DNA from: Nisaea sp.
GTDB taxonomy: Bacteria > Pseudomonadota > Alphaproteobacteria > Thalassobaculales > Thalassobaculaceae
Length of the DNA stretch: 64,000 bases
NCBI RefSeq assembly: GCF_017640745.1
Contig: NZ_JAEPQA010000020.1
Location: 1 to 64,000, forward strand
Direction of reading: 5' to 3'
Below, piece by piece: positions 1 to 8,816 of this stretch. The notes below the pieces were generated by a model. That model did not search any database. It had not been told where the DNA came from and was given only the letters and a program-made list of their open reading frames with translations. Made by a program: the position numbers and the translations under genes. The stretch's first letter is position 1. Every line of letters starts with the position of its first letter.

Positions 1-639
1 GGCATCGTGTTCATCGAGCGCTCGCAGCGCCGGATCACGGTGCAATATCCGAAGCGCCAGGTCGGCAACCGGATGTTCGGCGGCGAGAATTCCCATCTTC
101 CGCTCAAGATCAATGTGTCGGGCGTGATCCCGCCGATCTTCGCCAGCTCCATCCTGCTGATGCCGGTGACGGTCGCGCAGATGACCACGGCCGGTGGCGG
201 CGGGCCGGAATGGCTCACCACCTTTACCGCGATGGTTGGACGCGGCCAGCCGCTCTATCTGGCGATCTTCGTTTCGCTGATTGTGTTCTTCGCGTTCTTC
301 TATACCGCCATCGTCTTCAATCCGGCGGAGACCGCGGACAACCTGCGGAAATATGGCGGCTTCGTGCCCGGGATCCGTCCCGGCAAGAACACGGCCGACT
401 ATCTCGACTACGTTCTGACCAGGCTCACGGTGCTGGGTGCCGCCTATCTCGCGGCGATCTGTATCCTGCCGGAGATCCTGATCAGCCAATATCAGGTGCC
501 CTTCTATTTCGGGGGAACCAGCCTGCTCATCGTCGTGACGGTGACCATGGATACTGTGGGCCAGATCCAGTCGCATCTGCTGGCGCACCAGTATGAGGGC
601 CTGATCAAAAAATCGAAATTGAGGGGGAAACGTCGATGA
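1..639 (+). CDS. secY: Protein translocase subunit SecY, C-terminal part (5' end outside window)
   Basis: Central pore subunit of the Sec translocon in the inner membrane. The reading frame is open from base 1, so only the last 212 residues are seen, about half of the usual 430-450. The visible part begins in the basic cytosolic loop ([16 protein letters not shown]) and carries the conserved segments [37 protein letters not shown] and [14 protein letters not shown], covering the last transmembrane helices and the cytosolic loop that contacts SecA and the ribosome. The stop overlaps the adk start by 4 bp (ATGA), so the two are translationally coupled, as in other alphaproteobacterial ribosomal-protein clusters. 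Confidence 0.97.
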   Translation, partial: GIVFIERSQRRITVQYPKRQVGNRMFGGENSHLPLKINVSGVIPPIFASSILLMPVTVAQMTTAGGGGPEWLTTFTAMVGRGQPLYLAIFVSLIVFFAFFYTAIVFNPAETADNLRKYGGFVPGIRPGKNTADYLDYVLTRLTVLGAAYLAAICILPEILISQYQVPFYFGGTSLLIVVTVTMDTVGQIQSHLLAHQYEGLIKKSKLRGKRR

Positions 640-1211
640 ATCTGATTTTGCTCGGCCCTCCGGGTGCCGGTAAGGGGACCCAGGCGAAACGCCTGGAGGA
701 CAAGTTCAAGATCGTCCAGCTCTCCACCGGCGACATGCTGCGCGCGGCGATCGCGTCCGGCAGCGAGGTCGGCCTGAAGGCAAAAAGCATCATCGACTCC
801 GGCGGTCTCGTTTCCGACGACATCATGGTTCAGATGATCTCCGAGCGGATCGACGAGCCGGACTGCAAGAACGGTTTCATTCTCGACGGCTTCCCGCGCA
901 CGGTCGCGCAGGCCGAAGCCCTCGACGTCATGCTGGCCGACAAGGGCCTGAAGATCGATCACGTGATCGAGCTCAAGGTCGACGAAAGCATCCTGTTTGA
1001 CCGCATCCGTACCCGGATCGCACAAACGCCGGAAGCCGAGCGCCGCAGCGACGACAACGAAGAGACGCTGAAGAAGCGCCTCGACGTGTACAAGGAACAG
1101 ACCGCTCCGATCACGCCGTATTACGCGGCCAAGGGAGCGCTGAAGACGGTGGACGGCATGGCCTCCATCGAAGAGGTGAGTGCTCAGATCGACGCGATCG
1201 CGGCGGCCTGA
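636..1211 (+). CDS. adk: Adenylate kinase, short-LID type
   Basis: Cytosolic nucleotide kinase converting ATP + AMP to 2 ADP. The P-loop GPPGAGKGT lies at residues 7-15 and the AMP-site motif LDGFPRT at about 83-89. At 191 residues it is shorter than the 214-residue E. coli enzyme because the LID region between [15 protein letters not shown] and the following helix is reduced and lacks zinc-binding cysteines. This short form is common in alphaproteobacteria. The start overlaps the secY stop by 4 bp, giving the standard secY-adk order ahead of rpsM. A promoter for the next genes lies directly downstream. Confidence 0.97.
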   Translation: MNLILLGPPGAGKGTQAKRLEDKFKIVQLSTGDMLRAAIASGSEVGLKAKSIIDSGGLVSDDIMVQMISERIDEPDCKNGFILDGFPRTVAQAEALDVMLADKGLKIDHVIELKVDESILFDRIRTRIAQTPEAERRSDDNEETLKKRLDVYKEQTAPITPYYAAKGALKTVDGMASIEEVSAQIDAIAAA

Positions 1212-1240
1212 GTTTGGGTTTTGAGGTGCGGGTAAACCGG

Positions 1241-1268
1241 TTGACTCGGCAATCCGGTTGCGTATAAT
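1241..1268 (+). promoter_or_regulatory. Sigma70-type promoter of the rpsM-rpsK-rpoA-rplQ operon
   Basis: A -35 box TTGACT (1241-1246) and a consensus -10 box TATAAT (1263-1268) are separated by 16 bp, in the gap after adk. This is the best sigma70-like match I noticed in the window. Transcription would begin near 1275, leaving a leader of about 118 nt before rpsM. It would let the S13/S11/alpha/L17 genes be expressed apart from the upstream secY operon. Confidence 0.8.
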
Positions 1269-1275
1269 CCGCGCC

Positions 1276-1380
1276 CTCGGTTTCGGAGAAACCGTGCGTA
1301 TTCGCTTGCGCGAATTTTCCGAGTTCGGTGCCTGGGTCAAATGACCCGTAATTTTGTTGGACGCTGACAAGCGTTGTACT
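1276..1380 (+). promoter_or_regulatory. Structured leader upstream of rpsM (four hairpins)
   Basis: Four consecutive short inverted repeats fill the leader: CGGTTTC/GAAACCG (1278-1294), ATTCGC/GCGAAT (1300-1315), GGGTC/GACCC (1334-1347, followed by a short T-rich stretch) and ACGCT/AGCGT (1361-1374). The last ends just before the Shine-Dalgarno GAGGAG (1381-1386). In E. coli the alpha operon is controlled by S4 binding a pseudoknot at this place. Whether this leader does the same is inference, because its layout does not obviously match the gammaproteobacterial element. Confidence 0.5.
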
Positions 1381-1393
1381 GAGGAGTTTGCTC

Positions 1394-1762
1394 GTGGCGC
1401 GCATCGCAGGCGTGAATATCCCGACGCAAAAGCGTGTCGAGATTGCTTTGACATACATTCATGGTATCGGCCGGACCACCTCCACAAAGATTTGTGAGAG
1501 TGTCGGAATCCCGCGCGAGCGCCGTGTACATGAACTGACCGAAGACGAAGTCGCGCGCCTGCGCGAGGTCATCGACCGCGACCAGGTGGTCGAGGGTGAC
1601 CTGCGCCGCAAGGTTGCGATGGACATCAAGCGTCTGATGGATCTGGGCTGCTATCGCGGCCTGCGGCACCGCAAGGGCCTCCCGGTGCGTGGTCAGCGGA
1701 CCCACACCAACGCGCGGACCCGCAAGGGCCCGGCGAAGGCTATCGCTGGTAAGAAGAAGTAA
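1394..1762 (+). CDS. rpsM: 30S ribosomal protein S13
   Basis: Small-subunit head protein contacting 16S rRNA and the central bridge to the large subunit. The 122-residue product begins with [20 protein letters not shown], contains the helix-hairpin-helix segment [13 protein letters not shown] and ends in the basic tail [18 protein letters not shown] that reaches the P-site tRNA. I chose the GTG at 1394 over the TTG at 1388 because it gives the family-typical N-terminus and sits 7 nt after GAGGAG (1381-1386). It is the first gene after the leader hairpins; rpsK follows after 35 bp. Confidence 0.96.
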   Translation: MARIAGVNIPTQKRVEIALTYIHGIGRTTSTKICESVGIPRERRVHELTEDEVARLREVIDRDQVVEGDLRRKVAMDIKRLMDLGCYRGLRHRKGLPVRGQRTHTNARTRKGPAKAIAGKKK

Positions 1763-1779
1763 TTCGGGTTCGTCCCGAA
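1763..1779 (+). other. Intercistronic hairpin between rpsM and rpsK
   Basis: TTCGGG (1763-1768) and CCCGAA (1774-1779) form a small stem-loop directly after the rpsM stop. No T-run follows, so it is unlikely to terminate transcription. It may protect the upstream 3' end or tune translation between the two cistrons. Confidence 0.45.
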
Positions 1780-1797
1780 AAGCCGGAAGGGCAGTAA

Positions 1798-2193
1798 ATG
1801 GCTAAGCAACCGACCCAGGCACGCGTCAAGCGCCGCGAGCGGAAGAACATCACTTCCGGTGTCGCGCACGTGAATGCGTCCTTCAACAACACCATGATCA
1901 CCATCACCGACGCCCAGGGCAATGCGATTTCCTGGTCCTCCGCCGGTGCGATGGGCTTCAAGGGCTCCCGTAAGTCCACCCCGTACGCGGCGCAGGTCGC
2001 GGCCGAGGATGCCGGCAAGAAGGCCGCCGAGCATGGCATGAAGACCCTTGAGATCGAAGTCAGCGGCCCGGGTTCGGGGCGCGAGTCCGCTCTGCGCGCG
2101 CTGCAGTCTGTCGGCTTTGCCGTGACCTCCATTCGCGATGTCACGCCGATCCCGCACAACGGCTGCCGGCCGCCGAAGCGCCGCCGGGTCTAA
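1798..2193 (+). CDS. rpsK: 30S ribosomal protein S11
   Basis: Small-subunit platform protein lining the mRNA exit path near the Shine-Dalgarno interaction. The 131-residue product has the core segments [18 protein letters not shown] and [14 protein letters not shown], and the near-invariant C-terminus [19 protein letters not shown]. The ATG is preceded by GGAAGGG. It lies between rpsM and rpoA in the usual alpha-operon order. Confidence 0.97.
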   Translation: MAKQPTQARVKRRERKNITSGVAHVNASFNNTMITITDAQGNAISWSSAGAMGFKGSRKSTPYAAQVAAEDAGKKAAEHGMKTLEIEVSGPGSGRESALRALQSVGFAVTSIRDVTPIPHNGCRPPKRRRV

Positions 2194-2231
2194 GAGGCGG
2201 GCGGCTTCGGCCGTCCTACCGGTAGCGCCTT

Positions 2232-2258
2232 GGCCCCGAAGCAGTCGGTTTCGGGGCC
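2232..2258 (+). other. Strong stem-loop between rpsK and rpoA
   Basis: GGCCCCGAA (2232-2240) pairs perfectly with TTCGGGGCC (2250-2258) around a 9-nt loop. No T-tract follows and rpoA must be transcribed through it, so a partial attenuator or an mRNA-stability element setting the rpoA to rpsK ratio is more likely than a full terminator. Confidence 0.5.
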
Positions 2259-2309
2259 GAAAGCATAAGTTAGAGGCCCGCGGGTCTCGATAGCGATGAG
2301 GTCACTCCC

Positions 2310-3326
2310 GTGATTCAGAAGAACTGGCAGGCTCTGATAAAGCCGAACAAGCTCGATGTGCAACCGGGTTCGGATCCCGCCCGCAAGGCAACGATCGTGG
2401 CGGAGCCGCTGGAGCGTGGATTCGGTCTGACCCTCGGCAACGCGCTTCGTCGCATCCTGCTGTCGTCCCTTCAGGGCGCGGCGGTGACTGCGGTCCAGAT
2501 CGACGGCGTGCTTCACGAGTTCTCCTCCGTCGCCGGCGTCCGCGAGGACGTCACCGACATGGTGCTCAACATCAAGGCGATCGCGCTCCGTGCCCATAGC
2601 GAAGGCCCGCGCAAGATGCGCCTGAAGGCCGAGGGCCCGGGCGAAGTCACCGCAGGCATGATCGAGGCCGGCGCCGACATCGAGGTCATGAACCCGGATC
2701 TGGTGATCTGCACCCTCGACAACGGCGCGAGCCTGTCGATGGAATTCACCGTCGAGACCGGCAAGGGCTACGTTCCGGCGAGCGCCAACCGTCCGGAAGA
2801 CGCGCCGATCGGCCTGATCCCGGTCGATGCGATCTTCTCCCCGGTGCGCCAGGTCACCTACAAGGTCGACAACACCCGCGTCGGCCAGGTCACCGACTAT
2901 GACAAGCTGTCCGTGACTGTCGAGACCGACGGCTCGCTGACCCCGGAAGACGCGGTGGCCTATGCCGCCCGCATCCTCCAGGACCAGCTCCAGCTCTTCA
3001 TCAATTTCGAAGAGCCGCAGCAGGTGGTCGAGACCGAAGAAAAGACCGAGCTGCCGTTCAACAAGAACCTGCTCCGCAAGGTGGACGAGCTGGAACTCTC
3101 CGTGCGTTCCGCGAACTGCCTGAAGAACGACAACATCGTCTATATCGGCGATCTGGTTCAGAAGACCGAGCCGGAAATGCTCCGGACCCCGAACTTCGGC
3201 CGCAAGAGCCTCAACGAGATCAAAGAGGTTCTGGGGCAGATGGGCCTGGCGCTCGGCATGGATATCCCGAACTGGCCGCCGGACAACATCGAAGAGCTTG
3301 CCAAGCGGCTGGAAGAGCCGTTCTGA
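2310..3326 (+). CDS. rpoA: DNA-directed RNA polymerase subunit alpha
   Basis: Scaffold subunit for RNA polymerase assembly and activator contacts. The 338-residue length is standard. The N-terminal dimerisation domain (about 1-235) includes [21 protein letters not shown] linker leads to the C-terminal domain (about 255-320) with [17 protein letters not shown] and [13 protein letters not shown], the DNA- and activator-binding helix-hairpin-helix. The start is GTG, giving [15 protein letters not shown], with GAGG about 10 nt upstream. A perfect 9-bp stem-loop lies just before the gene and rplQ follows after 65 bp. Confidence 0.98.
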   Translation: MIQKNWQALIKPNKLDVQPGSDPARKATIVAEPLERGFGLTLGNALRRILLSSLQGAAVTAVQIDGVLHEFSSVAGVREDVTDMVLNIKAIALRAHSEGPRKMRLKAEGPGEVTAGMIEAGADIEVMNPDLVICTLDNGASLSMEFTVETGKGYVPASANRPEDAPIGLIPVDAIFSPVRQVTYKVDNTRVGQVTDYDKLSVTVETDGSLTPEDAVAYAARILQDQLQLFINFEEPQQVVETEEKTELPFNKNLLRKVDELELSVRSANCLKNDNIVYIGDLVQKTEPEMLRTPNFGRKSLNEIKEVLGQMGLALGMDIPNWPPDNIEELAKRLEEPF

Positions 3327-3391
3327 GCGGCCTAAAGCCGTAACGCGCAGTGCCGTGAGGCACTTGAAGATACGAAACTGGAGTTTTCGCG

Positions 3392-3829
3392 ATGCGACAT
3401 CGTTTTAAAGGCCGCCGGTTCAACCGGTCCGCCAGCCACCGCAAGGCAATGTTCAAGAACATGGCCAACGCGCTGATCAAGCACGAGCAGATCGTCACCA
3501 CCCTGCCGAAGGCGAAAGACCTGCGCAGCGTCGTTGAGAAGCTGATCACCCTCGGCAAGCGTCAGGACCTGCACGCCCGTCGTCAGGCGATGTCGCAGCT
3601 GCAGGACATGGGCATGACCCGCAAGCTGTTCGACGTTCTCGCCGAGCGCTACAAGGACCGCCAGGGCGGCTACACCCGCGTCCTGAAGGCCGGTTTCCGC
3701 TACGGCGACAGCGCCCCGATGGCGGTGATCGAACTGGTCGACCGGGACGAGGATGCCCGCGGTCAGGACTCCGGTCCGGTGCATGTCGAGGAAGAAGAGC
3801 TCGAAGGCGCGATGCCGGCAGCGATCTGA
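3392..3829 (+). CDS. rplQ: 50S ribosomal protein L17
   Basis: Large-subunit protein near the exit tunnel. The N-terminus [20 protein letters not shown] and the segment [20 protein letters not shown] are diagnostic. At 145 residues it carries an acidic C-terminal extension (about 120-145, rich in D and E) beyond the roughly 115-residue core, common in alphaproteobacterial L17. It is the last gene of the operon and is followed by a clear intrinsic terminator. Confidence 0.96.
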   Translation: MRHRFKGRRFNRSASHRKAMFKNMANALIKHEQIVTTLPKAKDLRSVVEKLITLGKRQDLHARRQAMSQLQDMGMTRKLFDVLAERYKDRQGGYTRVLKAGFRYGDSAPMAVIELVDRDEDARGQDSGPVHVEEEELEGAMPAAI

Positions 3830-3857
3830 TCGCGCCCGCGCGTATCGACGAAAAGCG

Positions 3858-3886
3858 AAGGCGGCCTCCGGGCCGCCTTTTCTTTT
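3858..3886 (+). terminator. Rho-independent terminator after rplQ
   Basis: AAGGCGGCC (3858-3866), loop TCCG, and GGCCGCCTT (3871-3879) form a perfect 9-bp GC-rich stem followed by TTCTTTT. The complementary A-rich flank upstream (AAAAGCG) makes it potentially bidirectional, serving also the minus-strand gene that ends at 3905. Confidence 0.9.
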
Positions 3887-3904
3887 GTCCGCGAATGAAA
3901 AAGC

Positions 3905-5026
3905 TCAGGCGTGGTCGATCGGTGCCAGGTTGGCGGCGATTTCCCAGATTTCCGCATCGTCCGGCCAGGCCGCGACGAGCTGGGTGAGTTCCTGGCTCAG
4001 CAGGTCCGCATGCGCGGCGTCGTCCAGCGCATCGGCGGTCAGCAGCAGGTTGGCGCAGGCCTTGGCATGGACCAGGGCGATCTCCTCGTCCTCCGGGCGG
4101 GCGGCCGAGAGCGCGAGGATATCGTCATAAACCAGCCTTGCCTTGCCGACATTTCCGTCCCGGCAAAAATCCGTCATCAGGTTGAAGGCCGCCAGCGACG
4201 CCTTGCCGGTCATCGCATCGTCGACAGCGGCGCGATGCTGCAGGTCCCGGTAGACGGCTTCCGCCGAGCTGAGGTCGTCCTTGTCGCCGAAGACTGTCAC
4301 CAGGGCGAAACCGGCATCGGCCAGTACCTCCGCAAGCTCGGGATCAGGCCCGCGCTGTTCGACGAAACGGGCGAGATCGAAATAGATCTCAAGCGCCTTC
4401 TCAGGGGCGTTTGAGCGGGCGAGATAGGTTGCCAGGTTGTAGCTGCCGTTCGCCCTGTGCAGCATGGTGTCGGGGCGGCTGTTCGGCACTTCCGCAAGGG
4501 CGCAGAGGGAGCGATGCAGATGGCGGGCCCGGCGAGTGCGGCGTTCGGTGCAATGCGCCGCGATTCGGTTCGAGATCGCCTTGGCGAGGGTGGAACGCAG
4601 CAGGCGGTCCGTCGGATGTCGGGCCGCGATGGTGCGGATCTCCTCGAAGGTCTGGTCCGCTTCCCGGTCCTTTCCCTGGCGGGCATATTCGAGGCAGAGC
4701 GTGACCGAAAGCTCGCAATAGCCGCGGCGCATGCCCGGATCGTCCGGATGCTCGCTGGCATAGCTCTCAAGTCGCGCGCGGACATCCCGGATGGCGGCGA
4801 GCTCCTTGCGCCGGGCATGACAGGCCGCGAGGCGCAGGGCACCGCAAATCAGCCGGTCCCGGACATCGGCGGACCCACTATGATCGCGGGCGAGTTCGTA
4901 GAGTGAATCGTAGCAGGCTTGAGCTGCCGCGATCTCGCGGTCGCTGTCTCCGAAATGGCTGAGCGCGTCCGCAAGCTCTCCGGCTCTGGAGATCGTGGCT
5001 TTCCCGGCGTCCTGATCGCCTGGCAT
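3905..5026 (-). CDS. TPR-like helical repeat hypothetical protein
   Basis: I do not recognise a named family. The 373-residue product is almost entirely alpha-helical, with repeated helix pairs of about 35-40 residues rich in A, L, Y and D (for example SYNLATYLARSNAPEKALEI and KARLVYDDILALSAARPEDE), which is the pattern of tetratricopeptide or SEL1-like repeats. There is no signal peptide. The ATG at 5026 was chosen because GGAGGGG sits just upstream; an in-frame start at 5077 would add 17 unconvincing residues. It is transcribed alone and divergently from the protease gene, and could be a protein-interaction scaffold. Confidence 0.7.
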   Translation of the reverse strand: MPGDQDAGKATISRAGELADALSHFGDSDREIAAAQACYDSLYELARDHSGSADVRDRLICGALRLAACHARRKELAAIRDVRARLESYASEHPDDPGMRRGYCELSVTLCLEYARQGKDREADQTFEEIRTIAARHPTDRLLRSTLAKAISNRIAAHCTERRTRRARHLHRSLCALAEVPNSRPDTMLHRANGSYNLATYLARSNAPEKALEIYFDLARFVEQRGPDPELAEVLADAGFALVTVFGDKDDLSSAEAVYRDLQHRAAVDDAMTGKASLAAFNLMTDFCRDGNVGKARLVYDDILALSAARPEDEEIALVHAKACANLLLTADALDDAAHADLLSQELTQLVAAWPDDAEIWEIAANLAPIDHA

Positions 5027-5099
5027 GAACCCCTCCGTTCCCGGCCCGGCGCGTCTGGTGCGTCCCTTTTGCCCCATGCACCGTCAGCCCATATAGGAT

Positions 5100-5128
5100 A
5101 GCGTACATTCGACCGGTTTTTGTGACAA
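5100..5128 (-). promoter_or_regulatory. Candidate promoter of the TPR-like gene
   Basis: On the minus strand TTGTCA (5123-5128) and TACGCT (5100-5105) are separated by 17 bp, about 75 bp before the chosen ATG. The -35 box differs from consensus by one base and the -10 box is weak. It lies in the short divergent gap shared with the protease gene. Confidence 0.4.
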
Positions 5129-5146
5129 CAAACGGAAAAGCGACTG

Positions 5147-6625
5147 ATGCGGGGATCTGATTCCACTCGGTTTTTCGACATTTCTCTCGCCAGGTACCTG
5201 GCCAGGACGGCACGTTTGGCCCTTGCCGCGGGACTTCTTCTTCCCCTTCTGGCGGGCGTTCCGGCGATCGCCCAGACCGTCAAGCAGGTGCCGTCCTCGC
5301 GCGAGGATATCCAGTATTCCTTTGCCCCGCTCGTAAAGAAGGTCGGTCCGGCTGTCGTGAACATCTACGCCCGGGCCGAGGTCACGGAGCGGCGCGTGTC
5401 GCCGCTGTTCGACGATCCGTTTTTCCGACGGTTCTTCGGCGACGTGTTCCCGGGTGAGACCCGCAAGCGCACGGCCCAGTCCCTCGGCTCCGGCGTGATC
5501 ATGCGGGCGGACGGGCTCGTCGTGACCAACGCGCATGTCATCAAGGGCGCCGACGAGATCACGGTCGTGCTGGCGGACCGCCGGGAGTTCGACGCAAAGA
5601 TCCTGATCCAGGACGAGCGCACGGACCTCGCGGTGCTGAAGTTCGAGACCGACGGCGAGAACCTGCCCTTCCTCGAGATCCGCGACAGCGACGAGCTCGA
5701 GGTCGGCGACATTGTACTCGCGATCGGCAACCCGTTCGGGGTCGGCCAGACCGTGACCAGCGGGATCATCTCGGCCCTCGCGCGGACTGCGCTCGGTATC
5801 ACCGACTACAGTTTCTTCATCCAGACCGACGCGGCGATCAATCCGGGCAATTCCGGCGGTGCGTTGATCTCGATGGACGGTAAGCTGGTCGGGGTGAACA
5901 CGGCGATTTTCAGCAATCAGAGGGGCAGCGGCGCCGGGTCCGTCGGCATCGGCTTCGCCGTGCCCTCCAACATGGTCCGCACCATCCTCGAAGGCGTGGA
6001 CAAGGGGGCGATCGTGAGGCCCTGGCTCGGGGTCTCCGGTCAGACCATGACGACGGCGCTTGCAGAGCAGTTCGGCCTGCCGCGCCCTGTCGGGGTCGCG
6101 GTTACGGACGTCTATCCGGACGGGCCTGCCGCGAATGCCGGTATCCGCGTGGGCGACATCATTCTCAAGATCTCCGGCAGGGAGATCGTCGACGAACAGG
6201 CGCTGCGCTACCGCGTCGCGACGCGCCCGCTGGAGAGCATCGCCGAGATCGAGATCCTGCGCCGTGGGGAACTACAGACGGTCAAGGTTCCGATGCGGCC
6301 GCCCCTCGCCAAGCCGGAGCCGGACGTGCGCGACATGCAGGGACAGCATCCGCTCGCGGGCGCCCGGGTCGCCAATCTCTCGCCGGCCTTCGCCCTCGAG
6401 CAGGGGCTCGATGACATGGCACGCGGGGTCGTGATCCTGAAGGTCGCGCGGCAGTCGCCGGCAGCGCGTATCGGGCTCCGGCCCGGCGATGTCGTGATCG
6501 AGGTCAACGGCACCAAGATCGAGCTGGTTGCGACGCTCGAGCAGGCGATGCTGGCCGGCCAGCATGCCTGGCGCATCTCGATCCGCCGTGAGGGCCAGGT
6601 GCTGACGACGGAAGTCAAGGGATAG
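5147..6625 (+). CDS. Do-type periplasmic serine protease (DegP/DegQ family)
   Basis: Envelope protease and chaperone for misfolded periplasmic proteins. A basic N-terminus and hydrophobic stretch (about 18-42, ending GVPAIAQ) form a signal peptide. The trypsin-like domain has H130 (TNAHVI), D160 (DERTDLAVLKF) and S236 (NPGNSGGAL). Two PDZ domains follow (about 280-375 and 405-490, with PWLGVSGQ and GLRPGDVVIEVNG). The 492 residues fit the family. The stop is 3 bp before rarA, an arrangement often seen in alphaproteobacteria. The loop after the signal peptide (SPLFDDPFFRRFFGD) is typical of Do proteases. Confidence 0.94.
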   Translation: MRGSDSTRFFDISLARYLARTARLALAAGLLLPLLAGVPAIAQTVKQVPSSREDIQYSFAPLVKKVGPAVVNIYARAEVTERRVSPLFDDPFFRRFFGDVFPGETRKRTAQSLGSGVIMRADGLVVTNAHVIKGADEITVVLADRREFDAKILIQDERTDLAVLKFETDGENLPFLEIRDSDELEVGDIVLAIGNPFGVGQTVTSGIISALARTALGITDYSFFIQTDAAINPGNSGGALISMDGKLVGVNTAIFSNQRGSGAGSVGIGFAVPSNMVRTILEGVDKGAIVRPWLGVSGQTMTTALAEQFGLPRPVGVAVTDVYPDGPAANAGIRVGDIILKISGREIVDEQALRYRVATRPLESIAEIEILRRGELQTVKVPMRPPLAKPEPDVRDMQGQHPLAGARVANLSPAFALEQGLDDMARGVVILKVARQSPAARIGLRPGDVVIEVNGTKIELVATLEQAMLAGQHAWRISIRREGQVLTTEVKG

Positions 6626-6628
6626 GAC

Positions 6629-7927
6629 GTGGCAAGTTTGTTTGAGAGCGAGGCCCCGCGGCCGCTTGCGGACCGGCTCCGGCCGCAGACGCTTTCCGAA
6701 GTGGTCGGGCAGGATCACCTGCTCGGCCCGGAGGCGCCGCTCGGGCGGATGATGGCGCGCGGCCGGGTCGCCTCGATCCTGCTCTGGGGACCGCCCGGCT
6801 GCGGCAAGACCACGATCGCCCGGCTGCTTGCCGACGGCACCGACATGGAGTTCGAGCCGCTGTCGGCCGTCTTCTCGGGCGTCGCAGATCTGCGCAAGGT
6901 GTTCGAGAGGGCGAAGGAACGCCGGCAGATGGGGCGCGGCACGCTGCTCTTCATCGACGAGATCCACCGCTTCAACCGGGCCCAGCAGGACGGTTTCCTG
7001 CCCTATGTCGAGGACGGCACCGTCGTGCTGGTCGGGGCGACGACGGAAAATCCGTCCTTCGAGCTGAATGCCGCCCTGCTCTCGCGCTGCCAGGTGCTGG
7101 TGCTGCGCCGCCTCGACGATGCCGCCTTCGACAAGCTGCTCGCCCGGGCGGAGGAGATCGAGGGGCGCAAGCTGCCGCTGACCGATCAGGGGCGCGAGGC
7201 GCTGAAGGCGATGGCGGACGGCGACGGGCGCTATCTTCTCAATCTCGCCGAGGAGGTCTTCCTGCTGCCGCCGGAGCCGCTGCTCGACGCGGCGGCGCTT
7301 GCCCAGACCGTGCAGCACCGGGCCCCGGTCTACGACAAGAACCGGGAGGAGCATTACAACCTCATCAGCGCGCTGCACAAATCGCTGCGCGGTTCGGATG
7401 TGGATGCGGCGCTCTACTGGCTCTCGCGCATGCTCGCGGGCGGCGAGGATCCGGGCTACATCATGCGCCGGCTGACCCGGTTCGCGTCCGAGGATATCGG
7501 CATGGCGGACCCGGCGGCGCTGCCCCAGGCGCTCGCCTGCTGGGACGCCTTCGACCGGATCGGCTCCCCCGAGGGCGACCTGATGCTGGCGCAATGCGTG
7601 ATCTATCTTGCGACCGCGCCGAAATCGAACGCGGCCTACAAGGCGGCGGGGGCGGCGAAGCGCTCTGCCAAGGCGACCGGCTCTCTGATGCCTCCGGCAC
7701 ATATCCTGAACGCACCGACTAACCTGATGAAGGATCTCGGCTACGGCAAGGGCTATACCTACGATCACGACGCGCCGGACGGGTTCTCCGGGGCGAACTA
7801 TTTTCCTGACGGCATGCAGCGCGAGCGTTTCTACAATCCGGTCGAGCGCGGCTTCGAACGCGAGGTACAGAAGCGGCTCGCCTACTGGGACAAGCTGCGC
7901 CGCCAGCGGAGCGGCGATGAGGGCTGA
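6629..7927 (+). CDS. rarA: Replication-associated recombination protein A (RarA/MgsA AAA+ ATPase)
   Basis: Cytosolic AAA+ ATPase of the RarA/MgsA/WRNIP1 family acting at stalled forks. Walker A GPPGCGKT lies at 54-61 and Walker B LLFIDEIHRF around 106-115; the sensor region VLVGATTENPSFELN and the tetramerisation-domain segment SLRGSDVDAALYWLSRMLAGGE follow. Its 432 residues match the family. The start is GTG, 3 bp after the protease stop. The last 11 bp overlap the next gene, indicating translational coupling. Confidence 0.95.
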   Translation: MASLFESEAPRPLADRLRPQTLSEVVGQDHLLGPEAPLGRMMARGRVASILLWGPPGCGKTTIARLLADGTDMEFEPLSAVFSGVADLRKVFERAKERRQMGRGTLLFIDEIHRFNRAQQDGFLPYVEDGTVVLVGATTENPSFELNAALLSRCQVLVLRRLDDAAFDKLLARAEEIEGRKLPLTDQGREALKAMADGDGRYLLNLAEEVFLLPPEPLLDAAALAQTVQHRAPVYDKNREEHYNLISALHKSLRGSDVDAALYWLSRMLAGGEDPGYIMRRLTRFASEDIGMADPAALPQALACWDAFDRIGSPEGDLMLAQCVIYLATAPKSNAAYKAAGAAKRSAKATGSLMPPAHILNAPTNLMKDLGYGKGYTYDHDAPDGFSGANYFPDGMQRERFYNPVERGFEREVQKRLAYWDKLRRQRSGDEG

Positions 7928-8816
7928 CGGCGGCTTCGACCTCTATCTCGGGATCGACTGGTCCGGAGCGAAAGGCGCGCGCACGAAGGGTATCCAGGTC
8001 GCGGCCGCCTTACCGGGCGGAGCCATGCCGGAACTGCTGCCGAACCCTTTCAGGGACCACGGTATCTGGTCGCGCCTCGACGTGCTTTCCTTCCTCGAGG
8101 CGCGGATCTGCGAGGGCATGAGGGTGCTTGCCGGGTTCGATTTTGCGTTCTGCTATCCGTTCGAGGACGCGGGAGCGTATTTCCCGGGACTGCACGCGGC
8201 CCCGAAGCATCCCGAGGAAGTCTGGGCCCTCGTCGAACGCTCGGCGGAGGCCGCAGCGGAACTTTATGGTGCGGCGTTCTATCAGCGCACGGACCTCCCG
8301 TACCGGGACTATTTCATGGCGCCGGGGCATTCTGGAGAGCTTTACCGCCATCGCCAGCGGCAGACTGAGCTGGCAGCTGCTTCCGTCACCACGCCGCATC
8401 CGGTGTTCAAATGCATCGGCGCGGCCAATGTCGGAACCGGATCGCTTGCTGGCATGCGGCTGCTGCACCGGCTCCGGGGCTGGGGTGACGCGGTGCGGAT
8501 CTGGCCGTTCGATGCCGAGCCGGGCGGCAGCCTGACGGTGACGGAAATTTTCCCCCGGCTCTTCTACAAGCGCGCGTCCGGCGATCCTCGCGCCTGGAGC
8601 GCGCGGGACAACCTCGCCGCCGTCTGCCGGTACTACGGTGTCTCGGACGGCACGGTGCCGCAGATCAGGACGGAGGACGAGGCCGACGCGCTGATTACGG
8701 CCGCCGGATTGCGCGCCATGAGCGGTGACGCATCGCTCTGGGCGGAGTCGCGGCATCCTGCCGCCGCAAGGGAAGGCTGGATATTCGGCGCCGCTTGGGA
8801 TAGCAAGCGCGGATGA
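7917..8816 (+). CDS. DUF429-like putative nuclease (RNase H fold)
   Basis: The 299-residue product begins DLYLGIDWSGAKGAR, a strand followed by an acidic residue (D14) and SGA as in RNase H/actin-like folds. A second acidic strand AGFDFAFCYPFED, the motif VTEIFPRLFYKR and a C-terminal DEADALITAAGLRAM resemble DUF429, a family predicted to be nuclease-like. That assignment rests on motif resemblance only. It overlaps rarA by 11 bp and crcB by 4 bp, so it is coupled to both. A role in nucleic-acid processing next to rarA is a guess; no substrate can be read from the sequence. Confidence 0.6.
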   Translation: MRADGGFDLYLGIDWSGAKGARTKGIQVAAALPGGAMPELLPNPFRDHGIWSRLDVLSFLEARICEGMRVLAGFDFAFCYPFEDAGAYFPGLHAAPKHPEEVWALVERSAEAAAELYGAAFYQRTDLPYRDYFMAPGHSGELYRHRQRQTELAAASVTTPHPVFKCIGAANVGTGSLAGMRLLHRLRGWGDAVRIWPFDAEPGGSLTVTEIFPRLFYKRASGDPRAWSARDNLAAVCRYYGVSDGTVPQIRTEDEADALITAAGLRAMSGDASLWAESRHPAAAREGWIFGAAWDSKRG

